Assembly: GCA_910587185.1 (NCBI GenBank)
Contig: CAJULY010000007.1
Location: forward strand, 62,001 to 126,000
DNA length: 64,000 nt
Direction: 5' to 3'
Source of the DNA: an uncultured Muribaculaceae bacterium
GTDB lineage: Bacteria; Bacteroidota; Bacteroidia; Bacteroidales; Muribaculaceae
Both the position numbers and the translations under genes were made by a program. The notes beneath the pieces were generated by a model. It saw only the letters and a program-made list of their open reading frames with translations. It searched no databases and was not told where the DNA came from. Positions 35,566-44,467 of this stretch are shown one piece after another (position 1 is the stretch's first letter; the number at the start of each line of letters is the position of its first letter).

Positions 35566-35597
35566 AACCTCCGGTGCACACGCCCCGGAGGTTTTTT
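35566..35597 (+). terminator. Rho-independent terminator after ftsZ
   Basis: Perfect 9-bp stem AACCTCCGG / CCGGAGGTT with a 10-nt loop and TTTTTT tail. Confidence 0.9.
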
Positions 35598-36093
35598 ATC
35601 AATTATAGAAACAGACTTCCTCACCCTCCCATTCCTTTCTAACTTTGCGGCATGTTGACCGCGAAGAAAATAAAATGCCGTCCCCGCTCCGTCGGGCAGC
35701 GAAACTGGGCCGCTCAGTTCGAGCGCTGGCTCGGTTACCCGCTCCACCGCGATGCGCGGCGAGCCATGACCGCCCCTCCTCCGGAAAAAGAACCCGTCCG
35801 CCTCCCCCCCCGACCTCGTCTGACCCGTCCGACTCTGTCCGACCCGTCCTCCCCCGGAACCCCCATCCACTTGTACGGACATCGCTTTGCGATGTAAAAG
35901 GAGTCTCCGGAAAAAAGAACCCGTCCGACCTGTCCGACCCTGTCTGACCCGTCCTTCCGCGCTCCCAATTCCTCCAATTCATCCATTCAATTCCCAATCT
36001 GTCCCATTTGACTAAGAGATCGTATATTTGTACAACCTCTAAGCGCCCCGAGAGTCGGGAATGGGTTAAAAATCAGTAAAAAGAGTAACAGGG
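35598..36093. other. Noncoding stretch with C-rich degenerate repeats
   Basis: No convincing gene. A TAACTTTG -7-like element at 35640-35647 precedes a small open frame (35652-35897, 81 codons) of biased composition that resembles no known protein. From about 35777 to 35955 the strand is C/T-rich, with iterated GACCCGTCC/GTCCGACC units. CCGGAAAAAGAACCCGTCCG at 35781-35800 recurs with one extra A at 35908-35928. A TATATTTG element lies at 36023-36030. The region looks like decayed or repeat-derived sequence. Confidence 0.6.
35863..35896 (-). repeat. Dispersed 34-bp repeat, copy 1
   Basis: Read on the minus strand, TACATCGCAAAGCGA then TGTCCGTACAAGTGGATGG. It matches the copy at 56196-56229 at 28 of 34 positions by eye, with the first 15 bases identical. 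It contains a 7-bp hairpin (ACATCGC/GCGATGT). Confidence 0.6.
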
Positions 36094-36124
36094 TTGGTGT
36101 ATCGGGGATTTTTCTTTAATTTTA
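36094..36124 (+). promoter_or_regulatory. Probable promoter of the first GH20 gene
   Basis: TTG at 36094-36096, then 20 bp to TAATTTTA at 36117-36124 (one base from TAnnTTTG). The leader to the ATG at 36191 would be about 60 nt. Confidence 0.45.
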
Positions 36125-36190
36125 CACTTGATTACCGATCATACCATCAGATTAATTCAGCCATAAAAACTCAAATCTTTAACCTGAATA

Positions 36191-38431
36191 ATGAATCAGA
36201 ACCGTTTTCACAGCTGCAAGAAAATGCTCAGAGCGGCCGCTGCCGCCGCAATACTGGGATGTCTTGCATCAACATCGCCGGCGTTTGCAGCCAAGCCGAC
36301 CATCGTTCCCGTTCCCATGAGTATTGTCGAGCAGCAAGGCTCGTTCAAAATCACACCCTCTACCGCTATTGTCTATGGGAAAGGGCTTAAGCCTCAGGCG
36401 GATATACTGCGGAACCGCCTGTGGAGCGCCTCCGGAATGGACCTCAGGACCTCTGAAGGCACCAAAAGCCAGCAAAACATACTCCTTGCCGTCGATCCGA
36501 AAAAGGTAAAGGAGGCGGAAGGATATATCCTGTCGGTCACACCCAAGGGAATCACCGTCACCGGCCATGACGCCGGAGGCGTTTTCTACGGCATACAGTC
36601 GCTGCTTCAGCTGATGCCTGCGGAAGTATATAGCAAAAGTCCGGTCCGCGGCGTTGACTGGAGTGTTCCCGCCGTTACCGTCACCGACGCGCCCGCCCGT
36701 CCCTGGCGAGGCATGATGCTTGATGTGGCCCGCTATTTCTATGACAAGGAGTTTGTCAAGAAATACATCGACATGATGGCTACCTATAAGCTCAACAAGC
36801 TGCAGCTCCATCTCATCGACGATTCTGGCTGGCGCCTGGAGATAAAGAAATATCCGCGCCTGACCGAGGTCGGCGCCTGGGCCGGTCCTGATACCAAACG
36901 TCTCGGAGGCTATTATACACAGGACGACATCCGCGAAATGCTCGATTATGCAGCCGCACGCAACGTGGAGATCATCCCGGAAATCGAGTTCCCCGCCCAT
37001 ATTCTCTCGGCTGTAGTGGCTTATCCGTGGCTTTCCTGCACCGGCGAACAGCACGAAATGCCGCTCCAGCATTTCATCAGCCGCGACCTTCTCTGCGCCG
37101 GCAAACAGAGCTCCATCGACTTTCTGGAAGACGTGCTCAACGAAACCGTGGAACTTTTCCCCTCGAAATACATCAACATAGGTGGCGACGAAGCTGTCTA
37201 TGTGCGCTATGAGAACTGTCCTGACTGCCAGGCGCTCATGAAGAAACTCGGTCTGACAAAAGCCTCCGAACTGCAGGGTTATCTGACCAATGTGGTTGCC
37301 GACATGATGGCTAAGAAAGGCCGCACCGTCGTAGGCTGGGAAGAGATAATCCAGCGCGGAAAAGTCACCCAGCCCGTGGCTGCCCTTATATGGCACAATG
37401 TGGCCGATTCCATACAGGCTACCGAAGGGGGACATAAGGCGATCCTTACGCCGGCAACCCACATGTATCTCGACTTCCCCGAATCTTCCACTCCGGGCGA
37501 AGTGAAGGCAGCCACATGGATGCCCCCGATCTCGCTTGAAAAGTGTTATTCGATGCCGGTCAACGACTACTCCGACAAATCGACCGTGCTCGGCGTCCAG
37601 GGTTCGTTTTGGAGCGACCAGTTCATCCACGGAACCGTTCTTCAGGAAATCCCCAACATCAACGAGAACCGTTCGGAAAGCTATGCCGAATATCTCAACT
37701 TCCCGCGCATGCTCGCAGTTTCCGAGGTGGCATGGGCGCCTGAATCGAAACGTGACTACAAGGACTTCCTGACCCGCGTATCCACCCATTATCCGCGTCT
37801 CGATTACATGGAATGCAGCTACCGCGTTCCCGAGCCCATCATAGAAAAAATGACCGAGCTCCCCGCCGGAGGCGTGGAATTCACCCTCTCGCCCTCGGTA
37901 GAAGGTTCTCAGATCCGCTACACCACTGACGGAAGCTATCCCAATGTCCATTCAGCCGTATATACGGGACCTGTCAAAGTCAACAACAAAGATGACTTCC
38001 GCGCCATAACCGTGGTCACACCCACCCACTATTCCCTCCCCATTTATTTCGCCCCCGATTATTCGGCATACGCCCAGTTCGGCAAATTCTCAGGAGAATG
38101 GAAACCGCTTCAGATCCAGTCGGACCGCATGGGCACAGTGCGTTTCGATGTCACAGGCAAAGTTGGCGGCAACGGAACCTACGAGTTTACCTTCATACCC
38201 ACGCGCGGCTCCAACGCCATTGAACTTGGTGCGATAAAGCTGCTTAAACGCGACGAGCTTCTCGACCAGACTGACTCGGCCGTAGAGACTGTAAAGATCG
38301 GCGAACACCGTACATATAAGCTGACCGTCAACTCTTTCGAAGCCGGAACTCCGTTCTATCTCGACGTTCAGGCAAAGGGCAACGGCGGCAACGACACCCA
38401 GGGACTCCTCTTTGTGCGCAAGCTTGACTGA
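36191..38431 (+). CDS. GH20 beta-N-acetylhexosaminidase (multi-domain)
   Basis: Secreted exo-enzyme removing terminal beta-GlcNAc/GalNAc from glycans by substrate-assisted catalysis. 746 residues with a signal peptide (ends near Ala-Phe-Ala, residue 34). A GH20b-type N-terminal domain (about 38-160) is followed by the catalytic barrel: RGMMLDVARYF, KLNKLQLHLIDDSGWRLEIK, the catalytic pair Asp333-Glu334 in GGDEAVYVRY, and the aglycone-site Trp in VGWEEI. After residue about 540 comes a chitobiase-type C-terminal domain (IRYTTDGSYPNVHSAVYTG) and a beta-sandwich (about 625-746). Export to the periplasm or outer membrane is certain, the exact site is not. It precedes a terminator and an ECF sigma/anti-sigma/receptor unit, with a second GH20 beyond. 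Confidence 0.95.
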   Translation: MNQNRFHSCKKMLRAAAAAAILGCLASTSPAFAAKPTIVPVPMSIVEQQGSFKITPSTAIVYGKGLKPQADILRNRLWSASGMDLRTSEGTKSQQNILLAVDPKKVKEAEGYILSVTPKGITVTGHDAGGVFYGIQSLLQLMPAEVYSKSPVRGVDWSVPAVTVTDAPARPWRGMMLDVARYFYDKEFVKKYIDMMATYKLNKLQLHLIDDSGWRLEIKKYPRLTEVGAWAGPDTKRLGGYYTQDDIREMLDYAAARNVEIIPEIEFPAHILSAVVAYPWLSCTGEQHEMPLQHFISRDLLCAGKQSSIDFLEDVLNETVELFPSKYINIGGDEAVYVRYENCPDCQALMKKLGLTKASELQGYLTNVVADMMAKKGRTVVGWEEIIQRGKVTQPVAALIWHNVADSIQATEGGHKAILTPATHMYLDFPESSTPGEVKAATWMPPISLEKCYSMPVNDYSDKSTVLGVQGSFWSDQFIHGTVLQEIPNINENRSESYAEYLNFPRMLAVSEVAWAPESKRDYKDFLTRVSTHYPRLDYMECSYRVPEPIIEKMTELPAGGVEFTLSPSVEGSQIRYTTDGSYPNVHSAVYTGPVKVNNKDDFRAITVVTPTHYSLPIYFAPDYSAYAQFGKFSGEWKPLQIQSDRMGTVRFDVTGKVGGNGTYEFTFIPTRGSNAIELGAIKLLKRDELLDQTDSAVETVKIGEHRTYKLTVNSFEAGTPFYLDVQAKGNGGNDTQGLLFVRKLD

Positions 38432-38452
38432 CGTCCCGCTTAATAGTAAACG

Positions 38453-38490
38453 AAAAACTGCATTTCTCATGTAGAGGGATGCAGTTTTTT
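38453..38490 (+). terminator. Rho-independent terminator after the first GH20 gene
   Basis: Perfect 11-bp stem AAAAACTGCAT / ATGCAGTTTTT with a 15-nt loop and a T-tail. It separates the GH20 transcript from the ECF sigma gene. Confidence 0.85.
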
Positions 38491-38547
38491 CACTTTTTTA
38501 CCGACTGAAGGTTAGGGAAACGGACTTAGAGGTGAATATAAAGATAA

Positions 38548-39045
38548 ATGACCCGAAGAGATGACATAGGAGAAACCTTCCGCACCCACTACAGGCGCAT
38601 GCTCAATTATGCCCTCACTCTTGTGCGCGACGAAGAGACGGCCCGCGACATAGTGCAGGACGTGTTCGCATCGCTCGCGGAAACGGAGGCCGGTTCACCC
38701 ATTCCGACGACTTTTCTCCTGATTCAGGTCCGCAACCGCTGCTGCAACTGGCTGCGTCACCTTTCAGTCAGGGAACGTGTCGAACGCCATCTGCTCATAG
38801 AAAGCGAATCATCTGCGGAAAGTCACGATTTATTCAGTGAGGAAACCCTGAATAAAATCCGTGAGACCATGGAATGCGGACTACCCCCGCGCTGCGCAAC
38901 CGTGATGAAACTGCGTTTCGAAAGCGGTATGACCTATGACGAGATAGCCGACGAGCTGCAGATTACAACCGTGGCGGTCTATAAACATCTCTGCAAGGGC
39001 CTTGCAATCCTTCGAGAAAAACTCAGCCGATATGGAGAAATATAA
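38548..39045 (+). CDS. ECF sigma factor of a cell-surface signalling unit
   Basis: 165-residue ECF sigma factor. Region 2: NYALTLVRDEETARDIVQDV and FLLIQVRNRCCNWLRHLSVR. Region 4 HTH: MTYDEIADELQITTVAVYKH. It overlaps the anti-sigma-like gene by 14 bp and is followed by an STN-domain receptor, the classic order sigma / anti-sigma / receptor. In such systems receptor occupancy releases the sigma factor, which transcribes the receptor gene and nearby catabolic genes. The probable targets here, the flanking GH20 genes, are inferred. No primary-sigma promoter is evident directly upstream, which would fit autoregulation. Confidence 0.93.
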   Translation: MTRRDDIGETFRTHYRRMLNYALTLVRDEETARDIVQDVFASLAETEAGSPIPTTFLLIQVRNRCCNWLRHLSVRERVERHLLIESESSAESHDLFSEETLNKIRETMECGLPPRCATVMKLRFESGMTYDEIADELQITTVAVYKHLCKGLAILREKLSRYGEI

Positions 39046-39649
39046 ACTTGCACTGGAAATTTTCGATCACCCCGAACGGTTTTCCGACGATAAGCTGCGG
39101 GAGTTGCTGAACGACAAGGAGATTCTTGAGGTCTATAACCTGCTTGCCGCGGCGGAAACCGTGACTGCGACAACGGAAAGCAAAAAGCCCGTAAACATAG
39201 TTAAGGTACGCCGTCGGCGCCCCGTGTGGCTTCGCGCGGCGGCTGTGGCGGCGATTGCGGTGACTTCCGCGGCAGCCGTGGCCTATGTCATCCGCAACAG
39301 CGACCGGGGGCGCCTCCCTTCCGACGTTCAGACCATTGAAACAGTCGTAACCGATGGGACAGCAACCGCATTATCCCTTCAGGACACGCTGACCGGAAAG
39401 ACCGACAGCGTCACGCAAGCCGCCGGGTCGAATTTCGTGATCTTCAAGGACAAGACCCTTGAATCGATTCTCGAAGAAATATCGGTAAACTACGGGACAA
39501 AAGTCCGTTTCGAAAACCCGCGTGTCAAAGAACTGCGGCTCTTCTTCAAATGGGACAAATCTCTCACTCCCGCGCAGATCGTGGCACAACTCAATAATTT
39601 CGACAAAATCGACATCTCCCTCAACGGAGACGTCATCACAGTTAAGTAA
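39032..39649 (+). CDS. FecR-like anti-sigma factor (short form, DUF4974-type C-terminus)
   Basis: 205 residues from ATG 39032, which overlaps the end of the sigma gene (the longer frame from 39002 is rejected). A cytosolic N-terminal segment (LALEIFDHPERFSDDKLREL) and a basic stretch (VRRRRPVWLR) precede one transmembrane helix at about 74-91 (AAAVAAIAVTSAAAVAYVIR). The periplasmic C-terminal domain (TLESILEEISVNYGTKVRFE ... LRLFFKWDKSLTPAQIVAQL) resembles DUF4974/STN-like domains of FecR proteins. The central FecR domain of about 100 residues is missing, leaving only a short linker. It would hold the sigma factor at the membrane and meet the receptor's STN domain. Confidence 0.82.
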   Translation: MEKYKLALEIFDHPERFSDDKLRELLNDKEILEVYNLLAAAETVTATTESKKPVNIVKVRRRRPVWLRAAAVAAIAVTSAAAVAYVIRNSDRGRLPSDVQTIETVVTDGTATALSLQDTLTGKTDSVTQAAGSNFVIFKDKTLESILEEISVNYGTKVRFENPRVKELRLFFKWDKSLTPAQIVAQLNNFDKIDISLNGDVITVK

Positions 39650-39651
39650 TC

Positions 39652-42174
39652 ATGAACCGTATCATATCGATCATTCTCGCCATGACTGTGACAGCCATGG
39701 CGGCCGCCGCCCGCTATAACCGCGTGTTCAGCAACATCCCGGTTTCCGACGCTCTTTCAATTCTTGTCAGGGAAAACCCCGAACTCGACATCAACTTCAT
39801 CTATGACGATCTTGACAAATACTCGATCTCGGCCACGGTCAGTGCCGACACCCCGCTCGAAGCGGTGAAACAGATAGTTGCCGGCTGTCCGGTGTCGGTG
39901 GTCATGGATGGCAAAAGCCTGTATGTCGAGGCGTTGCAGCGCGGACGTTTCCGCTACACCGGTCGGGCTGTCAGCGAGAAAGGCGAAGCGGTACCGTTCG
40001 CCACAGTCATGCTTCTCTCTCCCGGCGATTCGCTCGTCATCACCCACGGCCGTGCAAACGACAACGGTGTCTTCTCGCTCCCCTGCGACCGCCGCGAAGT
40101 AATAGCGAAAGTGACCTGTATCGGCTACCGCCCCGCATTGGTCAAGACTGACGGATTCGAGATAGGAGATGTCACGATGAAAATCTTGCCCGTCGAGCTT
40201 AAAAATGTGACCGCCACACCCGACGCGCGGCATTTTGCCGGCGACCGCACGGTCTATCTCCCGACAAAACGGGAAAAGAACGTCGCTTCGGGAGGAGTGG
40301 AACTGCTGCGATTCATGTCGATACCTTCACTCGTCGTCGGGCTGAAGGATGACAAGCTGTCAACTCTCTCGGGCGAAGGCATCTCCACCTTCATCGACTA
40401 TCAGCCCGCGTCGGCCGAAGAACTCGCACAGATGCGCACTCAGGACGTCAGGCGGGTGGAAATTCTCGACTATCCGACAGATCCCCGTTTTCAGGGCGCT
40501 CTCCATGCCGTCAACTTCATCATGGTGAAATATGAATACGGCGGATATACCAAACTGAGGGCCACCCGGCAGTTTGTCCGTAATTACGGCTCATACGGCA
40601 TAAACTCGAAATTCGCGTTCCGCAAGATGACCTACGACATCGCGGCCGGGCACACGCGTCACCGCGACACGCGAAGCGGCACGGACCAGACCGCCGTCTT
40701 CGGATTTGCCGACGGAGATATTACGCGCCGAAGCGCCACAGAGGAAAACCTTTCCAAAACGCTCAGCAGCTTCGCGTCGTTCAGGGCCAAGTATGAGACG
40801 GACAAAACCGTCATATCCAATTTCTTTTCCGTTAAAGCCACGCGTCAGCCCAACTCCTCTTCGACCGATCTCACATCCTATACTCCGCAGACTTTCCCCG
40901 ACAGCAAATCCGTCTTCCACCGCAAATCGACCGAAGTATCGCCGTCGTGGCAAGGCGTCTATCAGTTCACTCTTCCGCATTCGGCCATGCTCTCGATCAA
41001 CACGGGCGCAACCTATTCCCACAACAAGAGCTACAGCGAATACAGCGAGGAAGAAGCGCTGGCAATCAATGACGTCAGAGAAAAAGCCTGGGACATGTAT
41101 CTGACGGCGAATCTGCGCAAGAAGCTTGGCAACCAGTCGATCTCGTTCAGAACGCGCATCGCGACCACCGGCAACCGTCTGGATTACGAAGGCACCGTAC
41201 CTGCGAGAATACGCCATAACCGGACAGACTTCAATCTGAATGCGCGAGGCAATCTCGCATTCGGAAAATTCTGGACGGATCCCAGCGTGAATTTCTTTTA
41301 CTCCCATGTGAAATTCACCGGCGCCGACTACAACGAACCGCTATGGTCGTATTTCATACCCGGCGGTTTCAATTTCAATCAGAAACATCAGCTGAGTTTC
41401 TCGACCGAGATGAGCAACTGGACAATTCCGGTGACCGAACGTAGCCCAAATATCGTTGTAAGAAACCGACTGCTGGCCGTCAAGGGCAATCCCGAGCTGA
41501 AATCATGGCTGTTCAACGCCTTCAACCTGCAGTACAATTACACTCCCCGCCGTAACTTCTACCTCAACGCATTCGCTCAGTTGCAACACCACAGCCGCCC
41601 CATGGACGCCGAGTTCATCCCGACTGAAATCGACGGAAAGCAAATGATGTTGCAGACCTGGATCAAAGAGGGAAGTTTCACCCACCTCTCCTACGGTCTC
41701 GGGGCGACATTGAGACTGTTCGACAACTCTCTGACCATCGGCGCGACCGCAAGTCTGAACAATGCGCGCCGGACCGGTTACAGAAAATACAGCCGATTCT
41801 TTGCCGCCGGAGGCGCTTCGGCACAATATTTTTTCGGTAACTTCTACACGTATCTCTCCTACGAGACGCGCCAGCTCAGTGTGACACCCACTGTCCACGG
41901 ACGCCGCAACCCCTATTATTTCGTTCTGGGTTCAGGGTGGGGCAACAACGGATGGTCAGTCTCCCTGCAGCTGCGCAATCCATTCCAGTCGTCATGGAAA
42001 TCGAGCACCCTGACCGACATATACCGCAACTACCGCACCGAAGCGACGACTTTCAGCGACGGCTACCACCGCCACATTCAGCTGAGCATAACCTATTCGT
42101 TCTCCTACGGTAAGAAGACCAAGAGCGACGACATTGGCCAGGGCAGCTCGGTTCGCTCGGGAATCGTCAGATGA
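39652..42174 (+). CDS. Outer-membrane TonB-dependent-type receptor with STN signalling domain
   Basis: 840 residues, signal peptide ending near MAAAAR. An STN (secretin/TonB short N-terminal) domain at about 22-90 (IPVSDALSILVRENPELDIN ... YVEAL), then a carboxypeptidase-regulatory-like domain at about 102-180 (YTGRAVSEKGEAVPFATVML). A plug-like part follows (GEGISTFIDYQPASAEELAQ, VRRVEILDYP), then an outer-membrane barrel of the OMP_b-brl_3 type without a clear TonB box. STN domains contact the anti-sigma factor in cell-surface signalling. No susD gene accompanies it, so it is not a standard SusCD importer and may be mainly a sensor or a transporter of small ligands. It starts 2 bp after the anti-sigma-like gene. 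Confidence 0.88.
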   Translation: MNRIISIILAMTVTAMAAAARYNRVFSNIPVSDALSILVRENPELDINFIYDDLDKYSISATVSADTPLEAVKQIVAGCPVSVVMDGKSLYVEALQRGRFRYTGRAVSEKGEAVPFATVMLLSPGDSLVITHGRANDNGVFSLPCDRREVIAKVTCIGYRPALVKTDGFEIGDVTMKILPVELKNVTATPDARHFAGDRTVYLPTKREKNVASGGVELLRFMSIPSLVVGLKDDKLSTLSGEGISTFIDYQPASAEELAQMRTQDVRRVEILDYPTDPRFQGALHAVNFIMVKYEYGGYTKLRATRQFVRNYGSYGINSKFAFRKMTYDIAAGHTRHRDTRSGTDQTAVFGFADGDITRRSATEENLSKTLSSFASFRAKYETDKTVISNFFSVKATRQPNSSSTDLTSYTPQTFPDSKSVFHRKSTEVSPSWQGVYQFTLPHSAMLSINTGATYSHNKSYSEYSEEEALAINDVREKAWDMYLTANLRKKLGNQSISFRTRIATTGNRLDYEGTVPARIRHNRTDFNLNARGNLAFGKFWTDPSVNFFYSHVKFTGADYNEPLWSYFIPGGFNFNQKHQLSFSTEMSNWTIPVTERSPNIVVRNRLLAVKGNPELKSWLFNAFNLQYNYTPRRNFYLNAFAQLQHHSRPMDAEFIPTEIDGKQMMLQTWIKEGSFTHLSYGLGATLRLFDNSLTIGATASLNNARRTGYRKYSRFFAAGGASAQYFFGNFYTYLSYETRQLSVTPTVHGRRNPYYFVLGSGWGNNGWSVSLQLRNPFQSSWKSSTLTDIYRNYRTEATTFSDGYHRHIQLSITYSFSYGKKTKSDDIGQGSSVRSGIVR

Positions 42175-42217
42175 AAAGCGGATTATCGCCAACCGGATAA
42201 CGGTAACGGAAAAGCGC

Positions 42218-42248
42218 TTTGGTAATTTGGATGGATTGACTATCTTTG
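42218..42248 (+). promoter_or_regulatory. Consensus Bacteroidetes promoter of the second GH20 gene
   Basis: TTTG at 42218-42221, exactly 19 bp, then TATCTTTG at 42241-42248 (TAnnTTTG). A full match to the primary-sigma promoter. It implies that this GH20 is transcribed by the housekeeping sigma factor, at least in part, and fixes the start codon at 42287 rather than upstream. Confidence 0.8.
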
Positions 42249-42286
42249 TGGAAAAGTATTTTCCAATTCTAACTTTACCCGAAAAG

Positions 42287-44275
42287 ATGAATCTAAAACA
42301 GACCATGATTGCCGCGGCGCTTTTGCTGGGTGCCTCATGCGCAACAGTCCCCGCCTGGGCTGAAGTCAACAAAAAGCCGTTCACCGTACCCGAGCTGGCG
42401 GCTTGGAAAGGCGGCGAAGGCCGCTTCACTCCCTCGGCTTCCTCGAGCCGTATTGTCACCGACGGCAAGAATCCGGAAGCAGCCCGCATTGCTCAAATGA
42501 TGGCCCAGGACTATACGACACTGACCGGCGTAAACCTTCCGGTCAAGAACGGAGAAAAAGCCCGCAAAGGCGACATCAGCCTTGCCATCAAGCCAAGCAA
42601 ACGCGCCAATGCTGAAAGTTACTCTATCAGCGTGACACCCTCAGGAGTGACCATAACCTCACCGACAGCCCAAGGCCTCTACTGGGGAACCAGAACCCTC
42701 CTGCAGATGTCGGAACTCAGCGAGGACAAGTCATTGCCTGTAGGCACCGCCACAGACTCGCCGGAATACAAGCTTCGCGGATTCATGCTTGACTGCGGAC
42801 GCAAATATATCCCTATGAGCTATCTCTACAAGCTTGTCGATATCATGGCCTACTACAAGATGAACACGCTTCATATCCATCTGAACGACAACGGATTCAA
42901 ATATTACTTCGATGATGACTGGGACAAGACGCAGGCCGCCTTCCGCCTCGAAAGCGAGACATTCCCGGGCCTCACGGCACGCGACGGCTCCTATTCGAAA
43001 AAAGAGTTCCGTGATTTCGTGAAATATGCAGCCACGAAGGGAGTGGAAGTGATTCCTGAAATAGATGTTCCGGCCCATTCACTCGCATTCTCACGCTACA
43101 AACCTGAAATCAGCTCGGCCGACGACGCATACGGCCGCGACCATCTTGACCTGATGAAACCGGAGACCTACGAGTTCCTTGACAAACTCTTCGCCGAATA
43201 CATGGAAGGTGAGGATCCGGTGTTCAACGGCCCGAAAGTCCACATCGGCACCGACGAATACTCCAACCGCGATTCCGCTGTTGTCGAGAAATTCCGCTAT
43301 CTGACCGACCGTTATATCAAATACGTTGAAAAATATGGCAAACGTCCCGCCGTGTGGGGCGCTCTCACCCATGCCAAGGGAAAACAGCCGGTGAAATCAG
43401 ACAATGTCCTGATGTACTGCTGGTACAATGGTTACGCTGACCCGAAGGATATGATAGAAAAGGGCTACAACGTTGTCTCCATCCCCGACGGATATGTCTA
43501 TATCGTGCCTAACGCCGGCTACTACTACGACTATCTCAACAACAAGATGCTCTACGACAAATGGACTCCCGCCAACATCGGAGGCAAAGTCTTTTCCGGC
43601 GACACGCTGAAGCAGATCGAGGGCGGAATGTTCGCCGTCTGGAACGACCATCCCAACAACGGAACCACCGTCAAGGATATCCACCACCGCGTCATGCACT
43701 CACTGCCCACAATCGCTGCAAAGACATGGAACGCCGATAAAGTCAGCATGCCTTTCGAGGATTTCGACAAACAGAGCAGAAACCTGTCGGAGGCTCCCGG
43801 GGTGAACTATCTCGGTCGCCAGGGCAAAACACCCGCCACAGTCCTCGAGCAGCCGCGCGTCAAGGCAGGCTCGACTCTCCCCATTCCGGAGATAGGCTAT
43901 GACTACACCGTGGAGTTCGATCTGACCGGCGCTCCCGAGGAAAAAGGCACCAAGCTCTTCGAGAGCCCCGACGCCGTGTTCTGGATCAGCGATCCCGTTT
44001 CGGGCAATCTCGCCTTCAGCCGTGAGGACAAGCTCGTCACATTCCGCCAGAACATCCTCCCCGGAGAAAAACTCCATGTCAAGGTCACCGGCGACAACAA
44101 GGGCACCAAACTCTATGTCAACGGCAAGCTTGTTGACGACATGAACATCCGCACTTACTCCTACAACGGCAAGAACAAGATGGCCGATGTGCGCACTCTC
44201 GTGTTCCCGCTCGAGAAAGCCGGCAACTTCAAGTCGGAACTGACAAATCTGAAAGTATCGAACTACATCAAGTAA
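42287..44275 (+). CDS. GH20 beta-hexosaminidase with C-terminal lectin-like domain
   Basis: 662 residues from ATG 42287 (signal peptide ending PAWA). A GH20b-like domain (about 30-155) precedes the catalytic barrel: RGFMLDCGRKYIPMSYLYKL, MNTLHIHLNDNGFKYYF, PEIDVPAHSLAF, and the catalytic pair Asp323-Glu324 in HIGTDEYSN. The last 140 residues form a concanavalin/LamG-like sandwich (YTVEFDLTGAPEEKG, KLYVNGKLVDD). The barrel motifs differ clearly from the first GH20 gene and resemble the lacto-N-biosidase-like branch, but linkage specificity cannot be decided. It is the last gene of the signalling/GH20 block. Confidence 0.93.
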   Translation: MNLKQTMIAAALLLGASCATVPAWAEVNKKPFTVPELAAWKGGEGRFTPSASSSRIVTDGKNPEAARIAQMMAQDYTTLTGVNLPVKNGEKARKGDISLAIKPSKRANAESYSISVTPSGVTITSPTAQGLYWGTRTLLQMSELSEDKSLPVGTATDSPEYKLRGFMLDCGRKYIPMSYLYKLVDIMAYYKMNTLHIHLNDNGFKYYFDDDWDKTQAAFRLESETFPGLTARDGSYSKKEFRDFVKYAATKGVEVIPEIDVPAHSLAFSRYKPEISSADDAYGRDHLDLMKPETYEFLDKLFAEYMEGEDPVFNGPKVHIGTDEYSNRDSAVVEKFRYLTDRYIKYVEKYGKRPAVWGALTHAKGKQPVKSDNVLMYCWYNGYADPKDMIEKGYNVVSIPDGYVYIVPNAGYYYDYLNNKMLYDKWTPANIGGKVFSGDTLKQIEGGMFAVWNDHPNNGTTVKDIHHRVMHSLPTIAAKTWNADKVSMPFEDFDKQSRNLSEAPGVNYLGRQGKTPATVLEQPRVKAGSTLPIPEIGYDYTVEFDLTGAPEEKGTKLFESPDAVFWISDPVSGNLAFSREDKLVTFRQNILPGEKLHVKVTGDNKGTKLYVNGKLVDDMNIRTYSYNGKNKMADVRTLVFPLEKAGNFKSELTNLKVSNYIK

Positions 44276-44312
44276 CACATCATGAGTGCCGGAAGGCACC
44301 GTGAAACCGAAT

Positions 44313-44354
44313 GGGAGCGTTTAACATTAATTATTAAACGCTCCCTAAGTTTTT
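44313..44354 (+). terminator. Rho-independent terminator after the second GH20 gene
   Basis: Perfect 12-bp stem GGGAGCGTTTAA / TTAAACGCTCCC with a 9-nt loop, followed by TAAGTTTTT. Confidence 0.88.
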
Positions 44355-44388
44355 GAAAGCCCCGGAGGGTAAATCCACGGAATTTGCT

Positions 44389-44396
44389 TATTTTTG
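44389..44396 (+). promoter_or_regulatory. -7 element upstream of the 688-residue protein gene
   Basis: TATTTTTG (TAnnTTTG) 71 bp before the chosen start. The reading frame extends to 44384, ahead of this element, which supports the later start at 44468. No -33 match at standard spacing. Confidence 0.5.
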
Positions 44397-44467
44397 CATC
44401 TGATAGCCGGGCGGTCCGCCGGACCGCTCCATCCGTTACATGCAACGACATTCAACATTTCCGGAAA

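Noticed and set aside
35652..35897. Small plus-strand frame behind a TAACTTTG element
   Set aside because: Pro/Arg-rich low-complexity translation generated by the C-rich repeats; no homologue recalled.
36023..36030. TATATTTG as promoter for the first GH20 gene
   Set aside because: The nearest upstream TTTG is only 12 bp away and the leader would be about 155 nt; the element at 36117 fits better.
36269..37951. 560-codon minus-strand frame opposite the first GH20 gene
   Set aside because: Antisense to a gene with catalytic motifs; no signal, promoter or family feature.
60..44275. SusC/SusD pair and GH20 genes as one polysaccharide utilisation locus
   Set aside because: They are separated by over 30 kb of housekeeping genes and several terminators.
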